DNA from: an uncultured Pseudomonadota bacterium
Lineage (GTDB): Bacteria > Myxococcota_A > UBA796 > SXON01
DNA: 64,000 nt
Assembly: GCA_903844155.1 (NCBI GenBank)
Contig: CAIMSU010000268.1
Span: 1 to 64,000, forward strand
Direction of reading: 5' to 3'
Shown: positions 1 through 10,334 of the stretch, one piece after another
Layout of the letters: each line of letters begins with the position of its first letter
Position numbering within the stretch: the stretch's first letter is position 1
Position numbers and translations under genes: made by a program
Notes under the pieces: generated by a model
The model's input: only the letters and a program-made list of their open reading frames with translations
The model's database searches: none
What the model was told of the DNA's origin: nothing

Positions 1-35
1 GCATTTCTGGTACATCTCCGATGTACCAGAAATGC
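1..35. repeat. Perfect inverted repeat, 16-bp arms
   Basis: Arms GCATTTCTGGTACATC and GATGTACCAGAAATGC are exact reverse complements around a 3-nt TCC loop. It sits at the window edge, so its left context is unknown. No U-tract follows on the + strand. It could be a terminator for a gene to the left or a member of the REP-like palindromes seen elsewhere here; the 38936-38980 palindrome also carries GCATTTC/GAAATGC in its arms. Confidence 0.8.
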
Positions 36-209
36 TCTCCGCAATTGTGGTAGATCGTTTCGATCGAGCAGATCGCGCAGATCGACAAGACCGCGAGGCC
101 CGCGACAGACTTGAGCGGCGTCCCACAGCGGGCGCTGGAACCGGCTCCGGGCCTGCCGAGCCGCCCAAAGGATGCGGAAAACCCCGCCACCAACCGGTCG
201 TAGCGCTCC

Positions 210-1418
210 CTACCCCATCTCCTCGGGTCGCCCGTCCATCTCAGCCAGCATCCGCTCGCGCAACGGGGCGATCGCGGCCTCGATCCCCGCCATTGCCTCG
301 GGGATGCGGTCGTAGAGGCGCTTGTGAGGTCGGACGATGCGGCCGGACTGACCCGGCACGTCGCGACCGGCGGTGTGCAGCAGCGCGTGCGTGAGCCAGG
401 GGAAGACGGCGGTCACGTCACAATGGCAGTAGACACTGGCATATTCGACGCATTCGGCGCTGACCTTGCCCCAGGTGTGGCCTTCGCCGGCGGGGCAGGA
501 GGAGAGGGCGCCGTTGTCGACGGGGTCGACGCAAAACTGCAGATCGATGTCGAATCCGCGGGCTTCGAGCTCCAGGATCTGCGAGAGCGTCGGCTCGCCC
601 TGCAGCGTGTAGTTCTTCGGGACGCCGCCGCCGAGGATCCAGACGGCCGTCTGCCCCTCGTTCTGCGCGAGGTACTGCACGGCGGCCATGGTGTAGACGT
701 CGAGGTTGACGTCGAGGGCAAACTTGAATGCCTCGCCAAGGATGGCGCGGGCTTTCACGGCGTTCAAGAAGATGGATCCGTCCTGCGGTGCGCCGACGAA
801 GATGGGCACGCCGTGCTTGTAGGCCGTGGCGAGGAGCGAGTGCTGGTCGACGCCGATGCGGCTTTCAAGCTCGTAGAGGTGCTTGCCGAGGAGGTTGTGG
901 AACTCGGCGGTCGTCATGGATTTTGCGAAGTCGGGACCGGCCATCAGCCAGCCGAAGAGCTTGTCCGTGCGGAGGAGGACGTCCTCCGGAAAGCCGATGT
1001 CGTAGATGCGGATGATGCGGGCGGCGCGCAGGCGGGTGTCGCCGGCGTCGGGCGCGATTTCACGAAGGCGAAAGCCGAGAACGCGATGGGCGTCGTGGTA
1101 GAGGTTGGCGCCGGTGGTGGTGAGGACGTCTATGACGCCGGCGTCGATCAGCGGGACGATGCAGGAGCGGTGCAAGCCCGCCGGGGTCATCGCGCCGGAC
1201 ATGGTGCAGAAGACGGCGTGGCCCTCGGTCGCGGACTTGAGCATCAGGCGCGCGGCTTCGCGAACTTGACGGCCGACAAAGGCGGGGAACGCGCTGGCGA
1301 GGAGGTCCGCGGGGGATTCCCGACCGGTGATGCCCGTTGGGCGGACCTCGCGGGCGCTCTCAAACGCGGCCTGGGTCTCGGCGGCTTCACGGGTTTGTTC
1401 GGCGCTGTCGGTCGGCAT
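210..1418 (-). CDS. Deoxyhypusine synthase-family protein, probable homospermidine-type synthase
   Basis: 402 aa, close to the usual length of the family. The enzyme transfers the aminobutyl group of spermidine, using NAD, to an acceptor. The catalytic-lysine motif is present as TWGK at about residues 315-318, aligning with the SWGK of eukaryotic deoxyhypusine synthase, and a conserved GGGVPKNY lies near 263-270. Bacteria lack eIF5A, the hypusine acceptor, and characterised bacterial members make polyamines such as homospermidine, so a polyamine product is the better guess. It is downstream of the phosphatase at 1564-2274 on the same strand, with a 145-bp gap that holds two copies of a small repeat. 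Family is clear, substrate is inferred. Confidence 0.88.
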   Translation of the reverse strand: MPTDSAEQTREAAETQAAFESAREVRPTGITGRESPADLLASAFPAFVGRQVREAARLMLKSATEGHAVFCTMSGAMTPAGLHRSCIVPLIDAGVIDVLTTTGANLYHDAHRVLGFRLREIAPDAGDTRLRAARIIRIYDIGFPEDVLLRTDKLFGWLMAGPDFAKSMTTAEFHNLLGKHLYELESRIGVDQHSLLATAYKHGVPIFVGAPQDGSIFLNAVKARAILGEAFKFALDVNLDVYTMAAVQYLAQNEGQTAVWILGGGVPKNYTLQGEPTLSQILELEARGFDIDLQFCVDPVDNGALSSCPAGEGHTWGKVSAECVEYASVYCHCDVTAVFPWLTHALLHTAGRDVPGQSGRIVRPHKRLYDRIPEAMAGIEAAIAPLRERMLAEMDGRPEEMG

Positions 1419-1453
1419 GGGGATCTCCGCGAACCCGCCGCTAACCGGTCCGC

Positions 1454-1500
1454 CGATGCGCCCGAACTGCCTGATGCGGATCGGGCTCTTGACACGTCGA
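1454..1500. repeat. Small dispersed repeat, copy 1
   Basis: This 47-bp segment matches 35936-35982, inside thiC, with 5 differences. It contains a hairpin CCCGAACTGC / GCGGATCGGG around CTGAT, then a TTGACACGTC half-palindrome. It lies just upstream of the deoxyhypusine-synthase-like gene, next to a second partial copy. Confidence 0.8.
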
Positions 1501-1506
1501 TAGCCA

Positions 1507-1544
1507 GAACCGCCTGATGCGGATCGGGATATTGACGTGTCAAG
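1507..1544. repeat. Small dispersed repeat, copy 2 (partial)
   Basis: A 38-bp copy of the same element, in the same orientation as copy 1. It keeps GAACCGCCTGATGCGGATCG and ends in the near-palindrome TTGACGTGTCAA. Two adjacent copies in a promoter region could mean either a tandem operator or a mobile palindromic element; the copy inside thiC argues for the latter. Confidence 0.75.
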
Positions 1545-1563
1545 TGATCGCCGAATTCCTGAG

Positions 1564-2274
1564 CTACACGGTCAAGAAGCGGCGTTCGGGCAGTAGGAGT
1601 GCCGTGAGGGCGAACGGGGAGCAGGTGGCGGCGCCGGTGTCGATGGCGATGCAGTGGCCGAGGTCGACGGGGCGGGGTTGGGTCATGTGGCCCATGATGA
1701 CGGGGCGGTCGACGGGCAGGGCGGTCTCGGGCGGATTGCCCGTCCAAAGCAGCACATCGGGCTTGTTGTGGGCGAGGAACGGGACGATGTCCGCCAGTGC
1801 GATGCCGGGCGGAAGGCTGACGCCCGGCGAGACGCCGGCATGGACGATCCAGTAGGGCTCACCAAGCACCTTCAGGTCGATGGCCACCGGCAGGCTACGG
1901 AGAAACTCGGCGTGTGTCGCCGGGATCTTCCCGCGTTGTCCCTCGATGATCCCGGGCGTCCGCCCCTCGATCCCGTAGCTCGCGAGCGTCGCCGCCCCGC
2001 CCATCACCGGATGCAACGCGAACGAGTCAAAACGCCCGTCCAACAAGGCGAGCAGCCAGGACTCGTGGTTCCCGCGCACGCCCTTCGCCCGGCGCCGGAT
2101 CATCTCCTCGACCACACCCCGGCTGTCCGGCCCGCGGTCGCACAGATCGCCCGTGAAGAGCACCGGCCGGCTGCCAACGAGCCGGAGCAGCGCCCGCAGC
2201 CGCTCGACGTCGCCATGTACGTCCCCGATCACCGCGACCGGCTCCGAATAATCGAGCTTTTGTAGCGTCGGCAT
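1564..2274 (-). CDS. PPP-family metallophosphatase (ApaH/PrpA-like)
   Basis: 236 aa. The PPP signature is complete: GDVHG at about 17-21, GDLCDRG at about 42-48 and GNHE at about 69-72, followed by metal-ligand histidines in VHAGV and MGHM. These bind a two-metal centre that hydrolyses phosphomonoesters or dinucleoside polyphosphates. At this size it is closer to ApaH or PrpA-type bacterial Ser/Thr phosphatases than to larger eukaryotic-like enzymes. No signal peptide or membrane segment, so cytoplasmic. The start ATG at 2274 precedes the first strand of the fold. Substrate cannot be read from sequence. Confidence 0.88.
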   Translation of the reverse strand: MPTLQKLDYSEPVAVIGDVHGDVERLRALLRLVGSRPVLFTGDLCDRGPDSRGVVEEMIRRRAKGVRGNHESWLLALLDGRFDSFALHPVMGGAATLASYGIEGRTPGIIEGQRGKIPATHAEFLRSLPVAIDLKVLGEPYWIVHAGVSPGVSLPPGIALADIVPFLAHNKPDVLLWTGNPPETALPVDRPVIMGHMTQPRPVDLGHCIAIDTGAATCSPFALTALLLPERRFLTV

Positions 2275-2388
2275 CGTCCTCTCCTTCGCCCCGGTCTGGA
2301 CGCAATCTAATTCGCGGCTACCTTCCCCCGGCGCACCGGGTGTGCTTTTCGCGCCCTTCTTTTCGTCACCCTACCCCGAGGATCGCCC

Positions 2389-2979
2389 ATGCCCATCTCC
2401 CTCCCCGCCCTCCCCTACGCCTACGACGCCCTCGAGCCCGCCATCGGGAAGTCCACCGTCGAGCTCCACCACGACAAGCACCACGCCGGCTACGTCACCG
2501 GCTACAACACCGCTGAGGGCAAGCTCAAGGAAGCCGCCGCGTCCGGCGACTTCTCCAGCGTGAAGCACTGGACCCGCGAGCTGGCCTTCCACGGCGCCGG
2601 CGCTGCGCTCCACGCGTTGTACTGGAACAACCTCGGTCCCGACGGCGGCGGTGAGCCCACCGGTGCTCTGGCCGATCGCATCGTCACCGACTTCGGCAGC
2701 TTCGAAGCGTTCAAGAAGCTGTTTACGGCCGTCACCGTGGCGGTCGAGGCGTCCGGCTGGGGCGTGCTCGCCTGGGACCCCTACGCGGGCCGCCTGCAGG
2801 TGATGGTCGCCGAGAAGCACCAGGACCTCGCGATCTGGGGCGCCACGCCGCTGCTCGTCTGCGACGTGTGGGAGCACGCCTACTACCTTGGTTATCAGAA
2901 CCTCCGCGCCAAGTACGTGGAGGCTTGGTGGACGAAGGTGAACTGGGGCGACGTCGCCGCCCGCTACGAAGGCGTCTAA
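2389..2979 (+). CDS. sod: Superoxide dismutase, Fe/Mn family
   Basis: 196 aa, typical for Fe/Mn superoxide dismutases, which convert superoxide to hydrogen peroxide and oxygen. The N-terminal metal ligand lies in ELHHDKHH, the second in the FHGAGAALHALYW helix, and the C-terminal pair in DVWEHAYYLGY. The segment after the second ligand (GGGEP, DFGSFEAFK, SGWGVL) is canonical. Metal preference is not obvious. No signal peptide, so cytoplasmic. A GAGG lies about 8 nt before the ATG. The TAA overlaps the TAG of the convergent 1048-aa gene. Confidence 0.95.
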   Translation: MPISLPALPYAYDALEPAIGKSTVELHHDKHHAGYVTGYNTAEGKLKEAAASGDFSSVKHWTRELAFHGAGAALHALYWNNLGPDGGGEPTGALADRIVTDFGSFEAFKKLFTAVTVAVEASGWGVLAWDPYAGRLQVMVAEKHQDLAIWGATPLLVCDVWEHAYYLGYQNLRAKYVEAWWTKVNWGDVAARYEGV

Positions 2980-5900
2980 GCGCCAGCCAGGTCGCAGTGG
3001 ACGCGCTGGCGGAGGAGGAACTCGTCCTCGTCCACCAGCCGCCGGCCTATGTCGCCGAGCGCCAGCTCCTCGTGCGCCAGACAGAGCACCAGGCACTCGG
3101 CGAACGCCACCACCGACACGCAGAAGTGCGTGTTCGGCTGGTCAAAATCGGTGATGGTGCCGACGTGTGAGAGCATCTGCTGGGCTGTCTGGAGCGCGAG
3201 CTCCGGGGTCCCGAAGGCGCACGCGCGCGCGAGCCCCTGGAACAGCGGAAGCCGGGTCTGAACCGAGAGGCCCTGGCCAAGCCAGCGCCACGTCGCATCG
3301 AAGACCGCGTTGGCGTCCGCGAGGCGCCCGGTCGCGAGCATGGCGCCCGCCAGCCCGAGTCGCGCTGGCAGGTCGCCGCGCACCTGGCCCGCGCCGTCCA
3401 GCAAGGCGTCGAGCAAGCCGGCGCCAGCGTCGCTGCGGGATCGGCGCAGGCTGCGGAGGACGCCGGGGAGGTGACGGGTCACAAGCGGGTGTGCGGGGCC
3501 AAGCGGACCGAGCGTGGCGGAGACCTGCGCAACGGCTCGGTCGACGAGCACGGGGTCGCGCGTGAACGAGGCGGCGGCGAGGGCGGCGGCGGCGAGCGGC
3601 GCGCGGTCCTCCACCGGGAGCGGGGCGAGTGCCAGTAGGACACGGGCCAGGAGCGTTGTCGGGCGCGTGCCGCGGAGAGCGGGAAGGAGGTCCAGCACGA
3701 CGCCGTAGACGGCCGAAGCGCCTGACGACGGCGACGCTGCTGCCTCGTCCAGCGCGCGATCGATGGCGAGGGCGAGCTCATCCGGGTCGGTGAGGCCGGT
3801 CAGGGCCGCGAGGCTGGGCTGGGCGACGCGCGGGCGGGCGACGTACTGGGCGAGCGGATCGACGGCGTGCTGGGGTTCGAGGATCGTGCAGGCCTTCCGG
3901 AAGCGGTCCACTTTGTAGCGGTCGGCCGGGGTGAGTCCGGCGAGGCGGTCGGCGATCCGCGGCGGGAGTGGGATGGCGAGAGGCTCGCCGTCCAGGGCCT
4001 GTGCGATCCGCGCGGCGAGCCCATTCGCGCAGTAGTCGTGCACGGGGTCGAGCGCCGTCGCCCCGAGCGGCCCGCCAGCCGAGAGCGCTGCGGTGAGGCT
4101 CCTGAGCGCCGCGGTGCGGAGGTCGGCGGCCCTGTCGACAACGCCGAGCCGGGCAAAGCCCCAGGCAAACACGAGATCGACGTAGGGGTGCGTGAGCGCA
4201 ACAGGCGCTTCGAGGAGGTGCCGGGCCCGGCGCGTCGCGAAGAACTGGGTGCGCAGGCGGTCCAGCGGCCCTGCGAGCCGTGCTGCCGAACCAACGCCCG
4301 AAAACCGTAGGAACGTCGGGAGCTCTCGCGGCCCTGACTGGCCCTGCTCCAGCTCGGCGAAGACGCGGTCCCGGGCTCGTGCCAGCACCAACCGATCCCG
4401 GCCCGGCCCGACCCCTGCCAGCGCGACGGCCGTGAGCCACGTCGTCCGGAGGTCCAGGAGCCCCGCATGGCGCTCCAGCCACGCCCGCGCGCTGGCGACC
4501 GGGACATCACCCGCCAGCAACGCGGCAGCGACCGCGCGCACCTGCTCGCGGTGCGGCTCCTCGATGGAGAGGAGCACGGCCGTGGGCCCCTGTGCCGCCG
4601 TCATCGCCTCCGCGAACGCGGACGTCATCCCGGGCCCCCCAACCCAGGCGGCGCGTGCCCAGGCGGTCCCCGCCTCCCTCGACCGGCCAGCGCGCGCGTA
4701 CAGCGCTGCCAACCCGGCCCACTGGACGGCCCGCTCCGGCGCGTCGCCAGGGCCCTCGGTCGCCAGGAACGCCCGCTCCGCCTCGTCAACCGCGAGGGCT
4801 GCTGCGTCGGGCGTCAGGTCCACACGCACGGCGACCACCCGCTCAGGCTTTCGGGGGGTGGGCGCCGCCCGCTCCTCCACCGGCTCCTCGGTCGCCTCGG
4901 CTGCGGCACGCCGCTCGCGCGGACGTCGCTCCGGGAGCCCCCCGGTCGGGACGGGCTCGGCGACGACGAGCGACTCAAACTGGAAGCGGGTCCCGGCGAC
5001 CCACGCGGCGAGCACATCGCCGTCGCGATCCATGCGGTAGTCGATCCAGGCATCGAGGCCGACAAAGGCGGCCGTGTCGACGAAGCGCAGCGTGAGCAGG
5101 CCGTTCCCCCGTTCGACCCAGCCGAGGGTGCCCGGGGGTGGCGCGAGCACGGCCCGCAGGCGCTCCGCGCGCAGGGGTGGCTCGATGGCGGTGCCGACAG
5201 GCAGGAACAACCCTGCGATCCCCTCGTGAGCGGAGTAGGCCAGCCCCGGCAGCTCGGGGGCTGTGCCCCCGCGGGCCCGTGGACGGGCGCGGAAGATCAC
5301 CCGGTCACCGGCACCAGCACCGCGTTCCAGCACGGCCAGGTCCAGCGTCGCGGCGACCGCTTCCGGCAGCTCCTGGACGAGGCGGTCGACGGCGACGAGG
5401 TCGTCGGTGATCCACAGCCCCGGCGCCCGTTGGGGCGCCCGGCCAAGGCGTAGCGGCACGGCGACCCGACCCTGCGGCGCAGTCGCCACCTCGCTGATCG
5501 GCGCTCCGAGGACGAGATCAAGTCGGCTCTCCAGCGCGGTCCAGGGACCGTCGGGGAGGAGACGCCACGCCCCCTCGCACGGCGCCAGCAGGAGCTGCCC
5601 GGAGGCCGGCCGAACCTGCGCCAGCAGCGGGTGGCTCGCGCCGAGCTCGATCCACGCGCGCCCGCACGGGACAAAGCACCGCGGCCGACCAGCGGGCCCG
5701 GCTGCCCCTGGAACGGCGCCAAGCACGCTGTAGTAGGGCGGCCCGCTCACCTTCAGCAGCGTCAGCCCACCCACCACCGCCAGCTCCTGCCGATCGCACC
5801 CCAGCCGCACCATCTCGCCGGCCAGCGCGAGCGCCTGCTCTTCGCCCTCGACGACGAACAGCGCGGTCGGAACTGCCTCCGGCAACGGGGCGGCTCGCAC

Positions 5901-6122
5901 GGGGACGACCTCCGCGATCGTCGACGCCGCCTGCCAGTCGCCCGGGGGCGGTTCGCCCGAAAAGGGCTGTGGCCAGCCCGTGATCGCGGGATCGTCCGTG
6001 CCCGAAACATAGACCACAGGCCCATCCCGAAGGTACCGGACGGGTCCCTGGACCAGCCCCGATGGCAAGGCACCCAGGCTCGCCAGCAGGGCCTCAGGGG
6101 TCGGAAACCGCCAGACACTCAC
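2976..6122 (-). CDS. Large protein of unknown function in the FtsH-like cluster
   Basis: 1048 aa, GTG start overlapping the stop of the 79-aa gene (GTGA), so the two are translationally coupled. I do not recognise a catalytic motif. The N-terminal half (about 1-400) looks mixed beta with many short strands. A charged, Pro/Arg/Glu-rich linker follows (about 400-450). The C-terminal half is Ala/Leu-rich helical and resembles degenerate TPR or other alpha-solenoid repeats. No signal peptide or membrane helix. Large solenoid proteins beside AAA+ proteases and radical SAM activases recall the accessory subunits of NTPase-centred conflict systems; that is inference from context. Its 3' end overlaps the sod stop codon convergently. 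Confidence 0.75.
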   Translation of the reverse strand: MSVWRFPTPEALLASLGALPSGLVQGPVRYLRDGPVVYVSGTDDPAITGWPQPFSGEPPPGDWQAASTIAEVVPVRAAPLPEAVPTALFVVEGEEQALALAGEMVRLGCDRQELAVVGGLTLLKVSGPPYYSVLGAVPGAAGPAGRPRCFVPCGRAWIELGASHPLLAQVRPASGQLLLAPCEGAWRLLPDGPWTALESRLDLVLGAPISEVATAPQGRVAVPLRLGRAPQRAPGLWITDDLVAVDRLVQELPEAVAATLDLAVLERGAGAGDRVIFRARPRARGGTAPELPGLAYSAHEGIAGLFLPVGTAIEPPLRAERLRAVLAPPPGTLGWVERGNGLLTLRFVDTAAFVGLDAWIDYRMDRDGDVLAAWVAGTRFQFESLVVAEPVPTGGLPERRPRERRAAAEATEEPVEERAAPTPRKPERVVAVRVDLTPDAAALAVDEAERAFLATEGPGDAPERAVQWAGLAALYARAGRSREAGTAWARAAWVGGPGMTSAFAEAMTAAQGPTAVLLSIEEPHREQVRAVAAALLAGDVPVASARAWLERHAGLLDLRTTWLTAVALAGVGPGRDRLVLARARDRVFAELEQGQSGPRELPTFLRFSGVGSAARLAGPLDRLRTQFFATRRARHLLEAPVALTHPYVDLVFAWGFARLGVVDRAADLRTAALRSLTAALSAGGPLGATALDPVHDYCANGLAARIAQALDGEPLAIPLPPRIADRLAGLTPADRYKVDRFRKACTILEPQHAVDPLAQYVARPRVAQPSLAALTGLTDPDELALAIDRALDEAAASPSSGASAVYGVVLDLLPALRGTRPTTLLARVLLALAPLPVEDRAPLAAAALAAASFTRDPVLVDRAVAQVSATLGPLGPAHPLVTRHLPGVLRSLRRSRSDAGAGLLDALLDGAGQVRGDLPARLGLAGAMLATGRLADANAVFDATWRWLGQGLSVQTRLPLFQGLARACAFGTPELALQTAQQMLSHVGTITDFDQPNTHFCVSVVAFAECLVLCLAHEELALGDIGRRLVDEDEFLLRQRVHCDLAGA

Positions 6123-6358
6123 GACTTCTGCTCGATGCCCCCGCTCGCGGGCTCACCTGCGACCGGCTCAAGCAGTCCCTCGTTCGCCTGCACGCGCGTG
6201 GCCCCGCGCCCGGCTGCGCCCGCCACCTTCTGCACGAGCGTCCGGTGGTCGTCCTCGTGCTCCATCGGCAGCGCATCGGCGTCCGACTCGTAGCCGATGA
6301 CGACCTCCCGCTTCTTCGAGACGGGGTCGACCTTCAACTGCAGCGTGAGGCGGGCCAT
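6119..6358 (-). CDS. Small DUF2997-like protein of the FtsH-like cluster
   Basis: 79 aa. The N-terminus begins MARLTLQLKVDP and has a basic KKREV stretch, then an acidic/His EHEDDH segment. The overall look, two strands then a helix, resembles the short DUF2997-type proteins that accompany AAA ATPases in other bacteria; the resemblance is weak. It is the first gene of the two-gene unit with the 1048-aa protein (GTGA overlap). The upstream 73 bp is a divergent promoter region shared with the M50 protease. Confidence 0.6.
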   Translation of the reverse strand: MARLTLQLKVDPVSKKREVVIGYESDADALPMEHEDDHRTLVQKVAGAAGRGATRVQANEGLLEPVAGEPASGGIEQKS

Positions 6359-6431
6359 GCCGCCCCCCTATCCGCCCGTCCCGCCCCGGACCCCGGGAGC
6401 CTCGGCGACGGCCGGTGATTAGTCTCTCTGG

Positions 6432-7280
6432 ATGCCCGACAACATCAACTGGGAGACGCTCACCCGCAACCCGGACCCCCGCGAGGAGCGAAAGGAGCCG
6501 CCCAAGGAGCAGAACTGGCTGCAGAAGCTGTTCGCGCCGGTCCTGGCGGCGGGTGCCGCGGTGATCAAGTTCGCGTGGCCGGTCCTGAAGTTCCTTCCGT
6601 TGGTTTTGAAGACGGGCGGGAGCATGATCCTGTCCATCGGCGCCTACGCGCTGCTCTACGGCTGGAAGTTCGCCGCCGGCTTCGTGTTGCTCATGCTCGT
6701 CCACGAGCTCGGTCACGCGGCCGCCGCCCGGGCGTTCGGCATCCCCGTCTCCGCACCCGTCTTCATCCCGTTCATGGGCGCCGCGGTGATCCTGCAATCG
6801 CTCCCGCCCAACGCCTGGGTCGCGGCAGTGGTCGGCCTGGCTGGTCCGTTCATCGGGGGCGTCGGCGGCGGGTTGTTCTGCTACATGGTGGGGAACGCGA
6901 CGGGGAGCCCGCTCGCCTACGCCCTCGCCAGCGCCGCGTTCCTGCTCAACCTGTTCAACCTCGTGCCCGTCCAACCGTTCGACGGTGGCCGGGTCGTCCC
7001 CGCCATCTCCCCGTGGCTCTCGCTCCTCGGCATCGTGCTGATGGTGCCCTGGTTGGCGATGAACCTCTCAGGCATCCGGATCTACCTCCTCATCCTGGTG
7101 CTCATGAGCATCCCGCGGGTCTGGCGCCAATTCAAGAACCGGAACGACCCGCAGAACCGGCAGTATTTTGAACTCGAAGCGTGGCAGCAGGCCGTGATCG
7201 GGCTCGGGTACTTCGGGACGATCTTCTTCCTCGCGGTCGCGATGTCGGTCACGCAGAGGATTCTGCCGAGCTTGCCCTGA
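6432..7280 (+). CDS. Site-2 protease family membrane metalloprotease (M50)
   Basis: 282 aa. The zinc motif HELGH, within LLMLVHELGHAAA at about residues 94-98, lies in a hydrophobic helix, and the third ligand motif is NLVPVQPFDGGR at about 178-189. Both are diagnostic of M50 intramembrane proteases. Several other membrane helices are evident. The first 35 residues are charged and cytosolic; there is no PDZ domain. Such enzymes cut transmembrane anchors of regulators such as anti-sigma factors. It is the only + strand gene inside the FtsH-like cluster, divergent from the 79-aa gene; whether it belongs functionally is unknown. Confidence 0.9.
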   Translation: MPDNINWETLTRNPDPREERKEPPKEQNWLQKLFAPVLAAGAAVIKFAWPVLKFLPLVLKTGGSMILSIGAYALLYGWKFAAGFVLLMLVHELGHAAAARAFGIPVSAPVFIPFMGAAVILQSLPPNAWVAAVVGLAGPFIGGVGGGLFCYMVGNATGSPLAYALASAAFLLNLFNLVPVQPFDGGRVVPAISPWLSLLGIVLMVPWLAMNLSGIRIYLLILVLMSIPRVWRQFKNRNDPQNRQYFELEAWQQAVIGLGYFGTIFFLAVAMSVTQRILPSLP

Positions 7281-7325
7281 TTGGGATCTTTCGGTGATTT
7301 TGTACGCTTGATCGCGATGAACTCT

Positions 7326-7467
7326 GCTTGCTGGCTTGGCCGCGCGGGGCGCGGCCGGCTGGCCTAACTTTATTCGGGAGTACCCGAATAAAGTGGGTTT
7401 TGTTCGGTCGCCCCGGCGAGTACGCCGTGTCGCCCTCCAAAACCCCGGCCAGACGCGGGGACCTGAG
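7326..7467 (+). repeat. 140-bp dispersed repeat, copy A, with 28-nt palindrome
   Basis: Starts GCTTGCTGGCTTGGCCGCG and ends near GCGGGGACCTGAG. Its core is a perfect hairpin at 7367-7394, arms ACTTTATTCGGG and CCCGAATAAAGT around AGTA. A second GC-rich block, CCCCGGCCAGACGCGGGG, lies near its end. The same sequence is found inverted at 31977-32118, which makes it a repeat family and not a chance hairpin. Confidence 0.85.
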
Positions 7468-7487
7468 GCGGGTGTGGGTGCAGGTCT

Positions 7488-7625
7488 GCTTGCTGGCTTG
7501 GCCGCGCAGGGCGCGGCCCGCTGGCCTGACTTTATTCGGGAGTACCCGAAAAAAAGGGTTGGCTTCGTCCGGCCCGCCGAGTACGGCGTGTCGGCCTCGA
7601 AAACCCCGGCCAGACGCGGAGAAAC
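7488..7625 (+). repeat. 140-bp dispersed repeat, copy B (degenerate)
   Basis: Direct tandem of copy A, about 20 bp downstream. The left palindrome arm ACTTTATTCGGG is intact but the right arm has become CCCGAAAAAAAGG, so the hairpin is shortened. The rest, including the GAGTACGGCGTGTCGGCCTC and AAAACCCCGGCCAGACGCGG blocks, is well conserved. Confidence 0.8.
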
Positions 7626-7676
7626 GGCCCGGGCCAGACGCGGGGCCCTGAAGGGGGCCTTGTCAAAGGTCGGCGC

Positions 7677-9767
<2,091 letters not shown>

Positions 9768-9770
9768 GCG

Positions 9771-10334
9771 CTACACCCGGACCTTGATCGTCAGGTTGCC
9801 CTCCTCCACGCTCCCCTCGATCGACTCCACGTCCCCAAGCTCCCGGGCGCGCTCGACCAGCGCCTCACCCGTCGCCGCGCTCACGGCCGCGTCCAATTCC
9901 GGGCGTAGCTCCCGAAGCTCCGCCTCCAACCGCGCCGTCGCCGCCCGCCTCGCCCCCTCGGCCAGCGGCGCCGCAGCCACGTCGATCTGCGCTTTCAACG
10001 CCGCGGCCGCCAGCCGCTTCGCCTCCTCCACGCTCTCCGCCGTCCCCGTCCCCGTTCCCGACACGCTCAGCGTGACGTCCTCCGCAATGCTCACCGTGAC
10101 CGTCCCCGTCGCCACATCCACCTCGACCGTGACGTTGTCGCCCCCCACCCGCACCATCACCCCCCCGCCCTCGGTGCGGGCGTACCCACGCTTCTCCAGC
10201 TCCTTCGCAAGCAGTTCGCCCATCCGCTCGGCGGAGAGGATCGGCAGCAGCTCGATCGTCCCCTGCACGCCGTCCTCGACGTGAACCACCCGCTGCACCC
10301 CCTCCGAGACCTGGATCCGGTAGGCTCGGCTCAT
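9771..10334 (-). CDS. Protein of unknown function coupled to the FtsH-like protease
   Basis: 187 aa starting MSRAYRIQVSEG. The ATG at 10334 overlaps the stop of the upstream lipoprotein gene (ATGA), and the gene ends 3 bp before the FtsH-like start, so it is very tightly linked to the protease. The N-terminal half (1-100) alternates strands and helices with a GTGTGT linker. The C-terminal half is an Ala/Glu-rich helical hairpin or coiled coil followed by a short beta segment. It recalls DUF1257/DUF2997-type partners of AAA proteins, but I see no diagnostic residues. It may be a substrate adaptor; this is inference from position. Confidence 0.65.
   Translation of the reverse strand: MSRAYRIQVSEGVQRVVHVEDGVQGTIELLPILSAERMGELLAKELEKRGYARTEGGGVMVRVGGDNVTVEVDVATGTVTVSIAEDVTLSVSGTGTGTAESVEEAKRLAAAALKAQIDVAAAPLAEGARRAATARLEAELRELRPELDAAVSAATGEALVERARELGDVESIEGSVEEGNLTIKVRV

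Larger units (their letters stand above)
7281..7676. other. Convergent intergenic region with tandem repeats, no gene
   Basis: Lies between the 3' ends of the M50 gene (+) and the FtsH-like gene (-). It holds two tandem copies of a repeat of about 140 bp, described separately, plus an extra short piece of the repeat (GGGCCAGACGCGGGGCCC region, about 7632-7648). Open frames here are only the repeat read through and show no protein-like composition. Confidence 0.8.

Noticed and set aside
324-1517. 397-aa frame on the + strand opposite the deoxyhypusine-synthase-like gene
   Set aside because: Antisense shadow with poor composition; the minus-strand frame has clear family motifs.
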